From Verrucomicrobiota bacterium (GTDB lineage Bacteria > Verrucomicrobiota > Verrucomicrobiae > Limisphaerales > UBA11358), in the NCBI GenBank assembly GCA_014860005.1, contig JACZKP010000014.1:1-52444 (forward strand): a stretch of DNA of 52,444 nt, in the 5' to 3' direction. This document shows, piece after piece, positions 1 through 8,040 of the stretch. The translations under genes and the position numbers were made by a program. Each line of letters opens with the position of its first letter. The stretch's first letter is position 1. The notes beneath the pieces were generated by a model that did no database searches, had not been told where the DNA came from, and saw only the letters and a program-made list of their open reading frames with translations.

Positions 1-73
1 TCGATCGAAGAGGATTGAGAAAAGGGAAGGACGGCGCTGACGGCACTTCGCCCATACTGCGATCCTAAACGCA

Positions 74-99
74 GCCGGATTTCGGATGACAATTCGGCC
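74..99 (+). repeat. Left copy of an imperfect 26-bp direct repeat
   Basis: This 26-bp segment matches 748-773 at 21 of 26 positions by eye; the shared core is ATGACAATTC. The two copies bracket the carB fragment and the IS66 remnant between them. Nothing shows whether they mark an insertion or belong to a dispersed intergenic repeat. Confidence 0.4.
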
Positions 100-143
100 A
101 GAAAACGGCACTTCTTACGACGGCACTGCGGCACTTAACACCT

Positions 144-256
144 GGCTTCGCCGACGTCTTTCATTTCATCTGCGTGGTGCGCGAGGGATCGGCTTGGGGG
201 ATTTTCTCGAAGGCAAAGCGCGGAATCTTGGTGGAGACGTAATCGTAGGCGGTTTA
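144..256 (-). pseudogene. Fragment of a carbamoyl-phosphate synthase large subunit gene
   Basis: Read on the minus strand from about 256, one frame gives [14 protein letters not shown] followed by a segment ending TTQMK. This is the conserved stretch of CarB that closes its first ATP-grasp domain (E. coli has a DYVVTKIPRFNFEKF...TTQMKSVGE segment). After ATGAAA there is a stop. The expected VGEA continuation reappears one frame away after a 4-bp duplication (ATGA repeated), so the reading frame is dead. Only about 37 codons remain, with no CarB-like sequence on either side. The fragment differs clearly from the intact carB at 40713-43916, which has DYVVVKFARWAFEKF here, so it comes from another carB lineage and not from a recent copy of the local gene. 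Its upstream side abuts the IS66 remnant at 271. Confidence 0.75.
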
Positions 257-270
257 GCCAATTCGTATCC

Positions 271-632
271 GTAAACGCTGAGCCCTCATGTTCGCGCGCG
301 GGTGGGTGTGGTAAAACGCGCGGCGATGAAGACTTCAAATGGTTTTGTGCGACCTCGGCGCGCCCGCACTTCCCCGACACGTCGCGCGCGACTGCTGGCT
401 CAGTTTGAACGGAGCGGATTGTCCGCGGCGGCCTTCGCCCGGCAACATCGCCTCCACTACATCACCTTTTGTAACTGGCACCAGCGCCAGCGCACCGCGC
501 CACCTGCGCCCGGCTTCGTGCAGGTGGAGTTGGCGCCGTCGCCCGCGCCCACGTCACTGATGCTCGAACTGGGCGCAGGCGTCCAGGTGCAGATCACGGA
601 TGCGGGACAGATCGAACTGGCGGCCCGCCTGC
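271..632 (+). mobile_element. IS66-type element remnant with a possible 8-bp target duplication
   Basis: The segment begins with GTAAACGC, the style of end (5'-GTAA) known for IS66-family elements, and carries a TnpA-like reading frame. The octamer TCGTATCC lies immediately before it (263-270) and again at 633-640, exactly where similarity to TnpA stops. IS66 elements make 8-bp target duplications, so the remnant may be an internal deletion product whose two outer duplications survive. The tnpB and tnpC genes are absent, and no right terminal inverted repeat is visible at 632, so the right boundary is inferred. Confidence 0.5.
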
Positions 633-763
633 TCGTATCCGGATACGTTACTACCGCCTCCGCAGGCAGTGAGCCGAATCCACTCCTGAGTCACTTTGAC
701 ATGCTTGGTCAAGCGCAAACGTTCCCGTCTCAAGACAGTCACCGCTCGCCAGAATCCGAATGA
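326..763 (+). CDS. IS66 TnpA-like helix-turn-helix protein, 3' end displaced
   Basis: In IS66 elements TnpA is a small DNA-binding accessory protein encoded ahead of TnpB and the TnpC transposase. From the ATG at 326 the protein is about 145 residues. It opens with a basic stretch, then a helix-turn-helix region (RRARLLAQFERSGLSAAAFA, then a CNWHQR recognition-helix segment). A small beta domain ending QIELAARLL follows, which is where TnpA proteins normally stop. Here the frame runs on through about 40 unrelated residues to 763, because the original stop codon was lost at the 632/633 junction. A GTG at 302 is an alternative start. With tnpB and tnpC missing it is very unlikely to work in transposition and is best treated as a relic. 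Confidence 0.6.
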   Translation: MKTSNGFVRPRRARTSPTRRARLLAQFERSGLSAAAFARQHRLHYITFCNWHQRQRTAPPAPGFVQVELAPSPAPTSLMLELGAGVQVQITDAGQIELAARLLVSGYVTTASAGSEPNPLLSHFDMLGQAQTFPSQDSHRSPESE

Positions 764-773
764 CAATTCCGCC
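748..773 (+). repeat. Right copy of the imperfect 26-bp direct repeat
   Basis: This is the partner of 74-99, and it overlaps the run-on end of the TnpA-like frame. The remaining space up to the ABC transporter gene at 838 shows nothing else recognisable. Confidence 0.4.
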
Positions 774-837
774 CCGATTTGTTCCAATCCCAATGCCGAT
801 GATTTTATCAACTCAACACTGCTGATTTGCCGCCGCC

Positions 838-1590
838 ATGACCGCCATGCTCCTCGCCCAAGGTTTGCAGAAGCAGTTCGGCACCGTGACGGCGGTGCAG
901 AGTGTGAGCCTGGAGGTGCAACCGGGCGAAGTCGTCGGTCTGCTCGGTCCGAATGGCGCGGGCAAAACCACCACGTTGCGAATGTTGACCGGCGTGCTGT
1001 CACCCACCGCCGGACAGGTTCTGGTGCGTGGCTGGGACGTGCGCGCGCAACCGCTCGAAGCCAAGCGTTGCATTGGATTTCTCTCCGGCGACACGCAACT
1101 TTACCAGCGGCTCACGCCGCGCGAAGTGCTCCGCTACTTTGGCCGGTTGTATGGAATGGCGGAGAGCAACCTGACCGCGCGCATCGCCGAACTTGTGAGC
1201 GACCTGGAAATGAACTCTTTTGCCGACCGGCCCTGCCGGACGCTATCGTCGGGCCAGAAGCAGCGGGCCAACATCGCCCGCGCGCTGTTGCATCACCCGG
1301 ATGTTCTGATGCTCGACGAACCCACGGCGGCCCTCGACGTCATCAGCGGGCAGTTCATTCATGAAGCGATCCTCCGTGAGCGCGCCGCCGGCCGGGCGAT
1401 TTTGTTCTCCACGCATTTCATGGGCGAGGCGGAGCGATTGTGCGACCGCATCTACTTGTTGCACGAGGGCCGCATCGCCGACCACGGAACGCTGACGGAG
1501 CTGCTCACACGCTCGGGTTGCGAGAATCTGACGGACGCCTTCCTCCATCATGCGCGAGCTGCGAAATCCCCAGCGGCCTCGCCGGCCTGA
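838..1590 (+). CDS. ABC transporter ATP-binding protein (NatA-like)
   Basis: This is the cytoplasmic ATPase of an ABC-2-type exporter. The 250-residue protein shows Walker A (GPNGAGKT, about residues 37-44), a Q-loop region near residue 88, a signature motif in the variant form LSSGQKQR, Walker B (VLMLDEP) followed by the D-loop, and the switch histidine in FSTH. Its best-known relatives are NatA of the sodium-export system and the other drug/sodium ABC-2 ATPases. The permease gene starts 9 bp after the stop codon, so the two are almost certainly co-transcribed and form one transporter. Transport of Na+ is the textbook role of the family but cannot be read from this sequence. The LSSGQ signature in place of LSGGQ is a mild deviation. 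Confidence 0.88.
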   Translation: MTAMLLAQGLQKQFGTVTAVQSVSLEVQPGEVVGLLGPNGAGKTTTLRMLTGVLSPTAGQVLVRGWDVRAQPLEAKRCIGFLSGDTQLYQRLTPREVLRYFGRLYGMAESNLTARIAELVSDLEMNSFADRPCRTLSSGQKQRANIARALLHHPDVLMLDEPTAALDVISGQFIHEAILRERAAGRAILFSTHFMGEAERLCDRIYLLHEGRIADHGTLTELLTRSGCENLTDAFLHHARAAKSPAASPA

Positions 1591-1599
1591 ATCACCGCC

Positions 1600-3726
1600 A
1601 TGCGCCTGCAAATCATCTGGACCATCTTCCGCAAGGAAATCACCGAAGCGTTGCGCGATCGCCTGACGCTGCTGGTGGTGCTGGGTCTGCCGATCTTGAT
1701 TTATCCGCTGGTGGTTTCGGTGCTGGTGCGGATTCAAAAAACTCAGGAAGCCACGGAAGACCAGCGCGTTTCCCAAGTCGTGGTCTGGGGACAGCCAGTT
1801 GAACCGCTGCTGGAGTTTTTGCAGCGCACCAATACGCTGAAACTGGACACGGGCCAAGGCCTGCCCGAGGAATTGCGCCGGGCATTCGAGTCAGGTGAGT
1901 TGCAGCCGCGTGAGACCGACAAAACGCCGCCGGCGTCGGACGAAGCCGCAGACATTGATTCAAAGGATGGTTCAGACGATGAGTTGTTGCTGGCCGCGCG
2001 AAAACTCCTGACCGACAAAGCCGCCGACGCCGTGCTGGTGCTCTGGCCCGGCACCATGGAGGCATTGGATCAACTCGACCGCGGCCGCCTCACGGTCTTC
2101 TACGACGAGGTCCGACCGGCGTCAGTAAAGGCCTGGTCGCGGCTGCGGGAACAACTCACGCAATTCCGCCGCGAGTTAGTCGAACAACGGCAGGAGAAAT
2201 TGAAACTCCCCGCCGGCTTTTCCACCGCGCTGGAAATTCGATCCGAAAGCGTGGCCACACCGAAGAAGGTTTTTGGCAATCAATTCGGGCGGTTGCTGCC
2301 GCTGCTGTTGATCATGCTCTCGGCCACGGGCGCGCTCTACGCCGCGGTGGATTTGACGGCCGGCGAGAAGGACCGCACGACCATGCAGACGCTGCTGTGC
2401 GCGCCGGTGTTGCCACTGGAGATCGTGGCGGGAAAATTTCTCGCCGTGTGGAGCATCAGCCTGGTGTCGGCGTTTGCGAACATCGTCAGCCTGGGATTCA
2501 CGTTCACGCGCGTGGCGGCAGCGGCAAATCTGCCAAGCATTTCGCTGGGGACGCTGGCTGCCGTGTTGGGGTTGCTCTCGCTGGTCACCTGCACGGTCGC
2601 CGCCGCGTTTATTGGCGTGGCGGCGCTGGCGCGTGACGCCAAGGACGCCGGCAACTTCCTGTCCGCCGCCTTGATCCTGCTGATTGTCCCCGTGGCGGCG
2701 TCCATCATGCCGGGCGTGGAACTCAATGCGTGGACGGCCTTCGTGCCGCTGGTGAACATTGCGTTGCTCATCAAAACGCTGTTCCTCGAAGAACTGAGCC
2801 TGAACCTTTTCTTCCTGACGGTGGTAGCGGCGTTCGCCTACGCCATGCTGGCACTGGTCTTCGCGTCGCGGGTTTTTGGCAAAGAGGAAATCCTGCTCGG
2901 CGGGGCGGGATCCGTCCGTCAACTGCTGCCCGGCCAACAGCGGGTGAAATCTGAACCGACACCCGGATTGGTACTGACGCTGTTTGCCGTGGTGCTGGTC
3001 ATCACTTTCTACGGGAGTCTGCTGCTGGAAGGGCGCGGACTCGTGGCTTCCATCCTGACCGTGCAATACGGGTTCTTCCTGCTGCCGGTGGTGCTGCTGG
3101 TGCTCATCAAGAAATTTCCCGTCGCCGCCACGTTCTCGTTGCGCCGACCGAAATGGCGCAGTGCGATCGGCGCGCTGCTGATTGGCATCTCCGGCGGCGC
3201 AGCGGTGGCGGGCTTGACACTGCGACTGCTGCCCCCGCCCGACTCACTGGTGGAAGGCTTGCGTGACGCCTTGCTGCTCGGCAAAGACCCTGCCCCGTTG
3301 TGGATGGTGTGGCTGGTGTTGGCGTTCACCCCGGCGCTGTGCGAAGAAGCGTTCTTCCGTGGACTGACACTGTCCGGTTTGCGTCGGCTCGGACCGTGGG
3401 CGGCGATTGGGCTTTCCGCGCTGCTGTTCGGCATTGCGCACGCCTCGATTTATCGGTTAATGCCAACCTTTCTACTCGGCGTGGTGCTCGGCTACGTGGC
3501 GTGGCGCAGCCGGTCCATCTATTGCAGCATGATCGTCCACGCCGTGAACAACGGGTTGATCGCGACGCTGGTGCATTTCAGCGTGGACGCGGAATGGGGG
3601 CTCATGGAGATGAAGTTCGTTCCGTGGTCGCTAACGTTGGGCGCGCTGGCGGTGCTGGCCGTGGGACTGGCACTCATTGCTCCGCCCAGATTGCGACCCG
3701 GCGAAGTGGAGTCCAAGCCGGATTGA
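1600..3726 (+). CDS. ABC-2 permease fused to a CPBP intramembrane protease domain
   Basis: The 708-residue membrane protein has two parts. The N-terminal part is NatB-like: one membrane segment near residues 20-45, a long extracytoplasmic region of about 180 residues, then a cluster of membrane segments from about residue 225 to 425 (ABC-2 permease). The C-terminal part, from about residue 450, is a CPBP (CAAX protease/bacteriocin-processing) domain. It has the three expected motifs: EEAFFRG (Glu582, Glu583, Arg587), FGIAH (His614) and HAVNN (His647). It follows the NatA-like ATPase by 9 bp. Fusions of this permease type with CPBP proteases are known from Planctomycetes and Verrucomicrobia. 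The protease motifs look intact, so the domain may process a substrate or peptide handled by the exporter; that role is inference. Confidence 0.85.
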   Translation: MRLQIIWTIFRKEITEALRDRLTLLVVLGLPILIYPLVVSVLVRIQKTQEATEDQRVSQVVVWGQPVEPLLEFLQRTNTLKLDTGQGLPEELRRAFESGELQPRETDKTPPASDEAADIDSKDGSDDELLLAARKLLTDKAADAVLVLWPGTMEALDQLDRGRLTVFYDEVRPASVKAWSRLREQLTQFRRELVEQRQEKLKLPAGFSTALEIRSESVATPKKVFGNQFGRLLPLLLIMLSATGALYAAVDLTAGEKDRTTMQTLLCAPVLPLEIVAGKFLAVWSISLVSAFANIVSLGFTFTRVAAAANLPSISLGTLAAVLGLLSLVTCTVAAAFIGVAALARDAKDAGNFLSAALILLIVPVAASIMPGVELNAWTAFVPLVNIALLIKTLFLEELSLNLFFLTVVAAFAYAMLALVFASRVFGKEEILLGGAGSVRQLLPGQQRVKSEPTPGLVLTLFAVVLVITFYGSLLLEGRGLVASILTVQYGFFLLPVVLLVLIKKFPVAATFSLRRPKWRSAIGALLIGISGGAAVAGLTLRLLPPPDSLVEGLRDALLLGKDPAPLWMVWLVLAFTPALCEEAFFRGLTLSGLRRLGPWAAIGLSALLFGIAHASIYRLMPTFLLGVVLGYVAWRSRSIYCSMIVHAVNNGLIATLVHFSVDAEWGLMEMKFVPWSLTLGALAVLAVGLALIAPPRLRPGEVESKPD

Positions 3727-3733
3727 ACCTGCC

Positions 3734-3770
3734 AAAAATTGCGGGCCGCCCCGAGCAAGGAGCGGCCCGC
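3734..3770 (-). terminator. Rho-independent-type terminator of fbaB
   Basis: A perfect 9-bp GC-rich stem (GCGGGCCGC at 3741-3749, GCGGCCCGC at 3762-3770) has a 12-nt loop. On the minus strand it is followed at once by AATTTTT. It lies between the convergent permease and aldolase genes and ends the aldolase transcript. The hairpin could also serve the plus strand, but no T-run follows on that side. Confidence 0.75.
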
Positions 3771-3797
3771 GTCCGGTCACATTACTGTTCGTTTTCG

Positions 3798-4856
3798 TCA
3801 GGCAATCGTCACGGATTTATCGAGATACACGTCCTGAATCGCATTGAGCAGTTCCACCCCTTCCTTGAGCGGACGTTGAAATGCTTTGCGCCCGGAAATC
3901 AAACCCGTGCCCCCGGCGCGCTTGTTGATGACGGCGGTCTTCACGGCGGCTTCGAGGTCGCCTTTGCCCTTGGACTCGCCACCTGAATTAATCAAGCCCG
4001 CACGGCCCATGTAGCAGTTCACCACCTGATAGCGGCACAGATCAATCGGATGATCGCTCGACAGTTCGGTGTAAACCTTCTCGTGCGTTTTGCCGTATTT
4101 CTCGAACGCCTTGTAGCCGCCGTTGTTCTCGGGCAGCTTCTGCTTGATGATGTCCGCCTCAATGGTCACGCCCAAATGATTCGCCTGCGCAGTGAGGTCG
4201 GCGCTGACGTGATAATCCTTGTCCTTCGTCTTGAACGCACTGCTGCGCAAGTAGCACCACAACACCGTGGCCAGACCAAGTTCATGCGCGCGTTTGAAGG
4301 CGAGGCTCGTCTCGACAATTTGCCGCGTGGCTTCCGGCGAACCGAAATAGATTGTCGCGCCCACCGCCGCCGCGCCCATGTTCCAGGCTTGTTCAACCTG
4401 CGCGAAATAGACCTGATCGAACTTGTTCGGGTAGGTCATCAACTCGTTGTGGTTGAGCTTTACCATGAAGGGAATCTTGTGGGCGTACTTGCGCGCCACC
4501 ATGCCCAGAACGCCGAGCGTGGAAGCCACCGCGTTGCAGCCGCCTTCGACCGCCAGCTTCACGATGTTTTCGGGATCAAAGTAATCCGGGTTTGGCGCGA
4601 AGCTCGCGCCCGCGGAGTGTTCGATGCCCTGGTCCACCGGCAAAATCGAGAGGTAGCCTGTGCCACCGAGGCGGCCCGTGTTGAACATGCCTTGCAGGCT
4701 GCGCAACACCTGCGGATTACGGTCCGTGGCTGCGAATACGCGGTCCACAAAATCCGGGCCGGGCAGATGCAGTTTCTCTTTGGAGACGGTTTTGCATTGG
4801 TGCGCCAACAGGCTTTGGGCGGAATCGCCGAGGAGTGTTTCAATCTTTGTGCTCAT
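3798..4856 (-). CDS. fbaB: Class I fructose-bisphosphate aldolase (FbaB/DhnA type)
   Basis: The enzyme interconverts fructose 1,6-bisphosphate with glyceraldehyde 3-phosphate and dihydroxyacetone phosphate through a Schiff base. At 352 residues it matches E. coli FbaB (350 residues) along its whole length. Shared blocks include [63 protein letters not shown] and [14 protein letters not shown]. The Schiff-base lysine is probably one of those in ADIIKQK (Lys238/Lys240); this follows the family pattern and is not demonstrated. The ATG at 4856 gives the same N-terminus as E. coli ([10 protein letters not shown] against LLGKDADNLL). The gene stands alone, with its own terminator downstream and a hairpin in its leader. 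Confidence 0.96.
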   Translation of the reverse strand: MSTKIETLLGDSAQSLLAHQCKTVSKEKLHLPGPDFVDRVFAATDRNPQVLRSLQGMFNTGRLGGTGYLSILPVDQGIEHSAGASFAPNPDYFDPENIVKLAVEGGCNAVASTLGVLGMVARKYAHKIPFMVKLNHNELMTYPNKFDQVYFAQVEQAWNMGAAAVGATIYFGSPEATRQIVETSLAFKRAHELGLATVLWCYLRSSAFKTKDKDYHVSADLTAQANHLGVTIEADIIKQKLPENNGGYKAFEKYGKTHEKVYTELSSDHPIDLCRYQVVNCYMGRAGLINSGGESKGKGDLEAAVKTAVINKRAGGTGLISGRKAFQRPLKEGVELLNAIQDVYLDKSVTIA

Positions 4857-5289
4857 AGTTTATCAGTCGGGAAGAAGCTAAAGCCGGAGGCGGGCCGCGG
4901 CTTCTTCATTTTTGTCGTTATGTTGCCAGATTTTGTCCAGCCCGGCAAATCTGGATGGACAAGTGAAGTCCGGATTAAGCCACAGTCGCCATCAAATCGG
5001 CAACCGGAGGGTGTATACCCGCTGATTCCGGGGGTTGCCCAACGACCGTGCGCGAAGGACAGGAGGCTTGAAATAGACAGGAGCCATTTCCCCTGTCATT
5101 TTCCCTTTGCGCTTCTGGATGATTTAAGTCAGTTTAACCTCAGAATCGGTCAGGCAAGAGAAACACAGAAACGTAGCGCCAGTGAGAACCATTGACCATG
5201 TCAGAACTCAGATCTCGCGTTCAAGCATGAGCGTTATGTCATGCCTGATATCAAACAAGTCCCCCCACCCCAAAATCGCACCCCACAAT
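4857..5289. other. Intergenic region between divergent fbaB and prepilin-like gene
   Basis: This is a 433-bp spacer from which two genes are read outward. It holds a hairpin near fbaB (4871-4907) and otherwise no convincing reading frame, RNA gene or repeat. The promoters of both genes should lie here, but I could not assign -35/-10 boxes with confidence. Confidence 0.5.
4871..4907. promoter_or_regulatory. Hairpin in the fbaB leader
   Basis: GAAGAAGC at 4871-4878 pairs perfectly with GCTTCTTC at 4900-4907, about 15-50 nt upstream of the fbaB start codon. On the plus strand the hairpin is followed by ATTTTTG, so it could stop antisense transcripts leaving fbaB. On the minus strand it would fold in the 5' leader of fbaB. 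Which of the two matters cannot be decided from sequence. Confidence 0.4.
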
Positions 5290-6162
5290 ATGAAGCTTGA
5301 TTCGCCCCAGAAATCCGTTGGCTTCACCCTTATCGAACTCCTGGTTGTCATCGCCATTATCGCCATTCTGGCTGCCATGCTGCTTCCCGCCCTGGCCAAG
5401 GCCAAGACGAAAGCGCAAGGCATCACGTGCATGAACAACGGCAAGCAGATGATGCTTGGCTGGCGCATGTACTCCGGAGATTTTAACAGCCTCTTGGCGC
5501 CAAATGAGGACAGTTCCGGCGCCCCTCAGGGTCACGTCTGGATCAGAGGCCATGCGGGAACCATTCCGGATGGGACCAATACTACTTTATTGACTGACCC
5601 TAATAACAACGTCCTCGCCAACTACACAGGCAAGAATGTGAAAGTTTACAAATGCCCAGCCGACCCGGGTGCATCTCAGTTATCCATACTGCGATCGCAA
5701 GCAGTTCGCAGTTTTGCCATGAATCAAGCGGTGGGCACCGTTTGCATTGGATTTGCGAACGGCTCAGGACACAGCGGAGCCCCGACGCAGGCCACCCATG
5801 GTCCTTGGCTGGATGGAAACCACAATCACCGTGCTGGAACAATATTCCGTACTTTCGGAAAAGACAGCGACTTTGTACGACCAGCCGACACCTGGGTATT
5901 CATTGACGAGCATCATGAGAGCATCAATGACGCGGGCTTTGGTCACCCCGGACCGAATGCTCCGAATATGCGCTGGGTGGATTTCCCCGGCATCTATCAT
6001 AATGGAGCAGGAGGAGTTGCCTTCGCGGATGGTCATTCGGAAATCAAGAAGTGGCGCGGGCTGAACTATCCGCGAGCCGGCGTACCCTCCAGCGCAGTAA
6101 CGGCAGAGAATCGGGACTCTTGGGAATGGTTGGCGTACCGAAGCAGCCAACGGCTCCGATAG
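5290..6162 (+). CDS. Prepilin-type N-terminal cleavage/methylation domain protein
   Basis: From the ATG at 5290 the protein is 290 residues. A short leader ([11 protein letters not shown]) precedes the type IV prepilin cleavage site G11/F12 ([20 protein letters not shown]), giving a hydrophobic helix that would anchor it in the inner membrane before pseudopilus assembly. The remainder is a pseudopilin-like globular domain. Near the C-terminus an H-x9-DG motif is visible ([12 protein letters not shown]), which defines a large family expanded in Planctomycetes and Verrucomicrobia. Upstream in-frame starts (to 5182) would put 36 residues ahead of the signal and are unlikely. Base composition is lower in GC than the neighbouring genes. 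The partner type II secretion machinery is not in the window, and the cargo or structure it serves is unknown. Confidence 0.88.
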   Translation: MKLDSPQKSVGFTLIELLVVIAIIAILAAMLLPALAKAKTKAQGITCMNNGKQMMLGWRMYSGDFNSLLAPNEDSSGAPQGHVWIRGHAGTIPDGTNTTLLTDPNNNVLANYTGKNVKVYKCPADPGASQLSILRSQAVRSFAMNQAVGTVCIGFANGSGHSGAPTQATHGPWLDGNHNHRAGTIFRTFGKDSDFVRPADTWVFIDEHHESINDAGFGHPGPNAPNMRWVDFPGIYHNGAGGVAFADGHSEIKKWRGLNYPRAGVPSSAVTAENRDSWEWLAYRSSQRLR

Positions 6163-6587
6163 CCGTCCTTTGCCTGGGTTGCAATCTGGACCAGGAGCAT
6201 CCTTCGATTGGGATTAGGTGCAGGACTGGGAAACCAGTTTTGTGAATGGCGTTGAAACTTGGAGCCAGTTCTCTCCGAGCGTGAGTTTTTACCGCCCGAC
6301 AATCAACTCATCCCTTCGCCAGACGTTTTCAGCATTGTCCAGGGTGGCGTCTCCGGTTTACGTTGCGACATGATGTGGTGGGGCGATGCCGTTATTCCTC
6401 GGAGTGCAGTGACATGCCTGTCGGAATCCAATCCGGCACGGCCTGAGGCAGTTCTCTTGACGGGTTGGGATCCGCTACCACTGAGGAACAGTGAAGAAGT
6501 CGTTGTCGTGACTTCCAATCCGCGCGGCGAACTCCAGGCCGCCTTGGCCCGCTGAGATCCCTTTCAAAACTTCGTCACCCTCACGCG
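6163..6587. other. Intergenic region without a supported gene
   Basis: The 425-bp gap contains an open frame of 98 codons (6259-6555, plus). Its translation resembles nothing I recognise, lacks a good ribosome-binding site and has no domain-like pattern. I see no RNA gene or clear repeat here. It may hold the promoter of the HlyD-type gene. Confidence 0.5.
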
Positions 6588-7814
6588 ATGGAAACCGCAA
6601 CCGCAACCAGGCCCGGTGGAACTCCCGCGCCAAGAAACAATCGGCCGCGCCGTCCGCGAAGATGGATTCCTTACGCCGGCGCGGCCGTGCTGATGGCACT
6701 GCTGGTTCTTGGCCTCTGGCCCGAAGCCGTGCCGGTGGAAACCGCGACGGTCACGGTCGGGCCCTTGCGCACGAGTGTAAACGAGGAAGGCAAGACACGG
6801 ATCAAACACCGGTTCATTGTGTCCGCCCCCGTCACGGGACAACTCCGCCGCATCCCGTTCAAACCCGGCGCGGAAGTGGTCGTAAATCAGACGATCGTGG
6901 CGATCATTGATCCCCTCGCGTCGTCCCCGCTGGACCCGCGTTCGCGCATCACGACGGAGGCCCGACGCGACGCGGCGGCAGCCAACGTGGAAAAAGCGCG
7001 AGCCGCGCATACCTTCGCGGCCAGCGAACTCCGGCGCAATGAGAAGCTGTACGCCGAAGGCACCGTGTCGGCGCAGGACCTGGAGGCTGCCCAATGGCGC
7101 GAAACCACGGCCGCACGCGAACTCACCGCGGCGGAGAGCGCATTTCGCCAGACCGAGGCTGAACTTGCCGATTTCGCTGTCGCAACCGACGGCAGCGCGG
7201 ACTCATCCGTTCGCCCCACGGAAGTGCGCGCGCCGATCACCGGTCGTGTGCTGCGCGTGTTCGAGGAAAGCGCGCGCGCCGTTACTTCCGGGCTGCCGCT
7301 GATCGAGATTGGCGACCCAAATGATCTGGAAGTGGTCATCGAAGTGCTTTCGCGGGACGGCGCCATTATCGGCCCGGGCACAAAAGTGGAACTGGAGCAA
7401 TGGGGCGGCGGTCAACCGCTGGCGGCCCGCGTGCGATTGGTCGAACCGGCGGCCTTCACCAAAATCTCCGCGCTCGGCGTCGAAGAACAGCGCGTGAACG
7501 TGGTCGCCGATCTCGTCACGCCGCCGGAACAGCGGTTGAACTTGGGCGACAATTTCCGCGTCGAGGCCCGCATCGCAACCTGGGAAACGGATCGGACCCT
7601 GAAAGTGCCCGCGGGCGCATTGTTCCGTCGTGGGCCGCAGTGGGAAAGCTTCGTGCTCGAAGGCGGACGAGTGCGCCTGCGCCAAGTCACGGTGGGCCGT
7701 TCCAGCGGAACGGAAACCGAGATTCTGAACGGCTTGAAAGAGGGGGAAGAAGTGGTGGTGTATCCCGGCGACCGCGTACGCGACGGACTGCGCGTCAAGC
7801 CGATCGAGATTTGA
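6588..7814 (+). CDS. HlyD-family efflux periplasmic adaptor subunit
   Basis: This is a membrane-fusion protein that links an inner-membrane pump to an outer-membrane channel. The 408-residue protein has a proline/arginine-rich cytoplasmic tail and one membrane anchor at about residues 27-45. A barrel-sandwich (lipoyl-like) half follows (VSAPVTGQLRRIPFKPGAEV). Next come an alpha-helical hairpin of about 90 residues rich in Ala, Glu and Arg, the second lipoyl half (VRAPITGRVLRVFEESARAV), and beta-barrel and membrane-proximal domains ending near residue 408. In related gene sets the next gene is often a MacB-type ABC pump. Here the downstream gene is unrelated and no pump or outer-membrane factor is nearby, so its partner is encoded elsewhere or lost. 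Confidence 0.85.
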   Translation: METATATRPGGTPAPRNNRPRRPRRWIPYAGAAVLMALLVLGLWPEAVPVETATVTVGPLRTSVNEEGKTRIKHRFIVSAPVTGQLRRIPFKPGAEVVVNQTIVAIIDPLASSPLDPRSRITTEARRDAAAANVEKARAAHTFAASELRRNEKLYAEGTVSAQDLEAAQWRETTAARELTAAESAFRQTEAELADFAVATDGSADSSVRPTEVRAPITGRVLRVFEESARAVTSGLPLIEIGDPNDLEVVIEVLSRDGAIIGPGTKVELEQWGGGQPLAARVRLVEPAAFTKISALGVEEQRVNVVADLVTPPEQRLNLGDNFRVEARIATWETDRTLKVPAGALFRRGPQWESFVLEGGRVRLRQVTVGRSSGTETEILNGLKEGEEVVVYPGDRVRDGLRVKPIEI

Positions 7815-8005
7815 GCCACGGGAATCGGCTGCCTCAATTCACTGAATTGCCGCCACGTTAAATCGCGATGCCTCGCGTTGCCCGCTTGACGGGAGTTTCC
7901 GCCCCGGAATCGTCCCAACTCCGACCATTGCGCTTTGCGAGATTTCCGCAGTCCCCCGCAGCCATGATCTATCGCCGGAAAACGCCGAACCAGCACAGTT
8001 GTTTT

Positions 8006-8034
8006 TTGACTCACGCCTGACACAAGGGTATTAG
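8006..8034 (+). promoter_or_regulatory. Sigma70-type promoter giving a possibly leaderless transcript
   Basis: A -35 box TTGACT (8006-8011) and a -10 box TATTAG (8029-8034) are separated by 17 bp. Normal spacing puts the transcription start at about 8041, which is the A of the start codon of the next gene. If so, the mRNA has no 5' leader. No usable ribosome-binding site lies before 8041. Confidence 0.5.
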
Positions 8035-8040
8035 GCAAGG

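Noticed and set aside
86..274. A 62-codon plus-strand frame at the left edge
   Set aside because: It overlaps the minus-strand carB fragment, which explains the sequence better.
6259..6555. A 98-codon open frame in the spacer before the HlyD-type gene
   Set aside because: No ribosome-binding site, no recognisable domain and no coding-like composition.
7815..8005. A MacB-type pump or small gene after the HlyD-type adaptor
   Set aside because: The spacer has no open frame with a start and no motif of such a pump.
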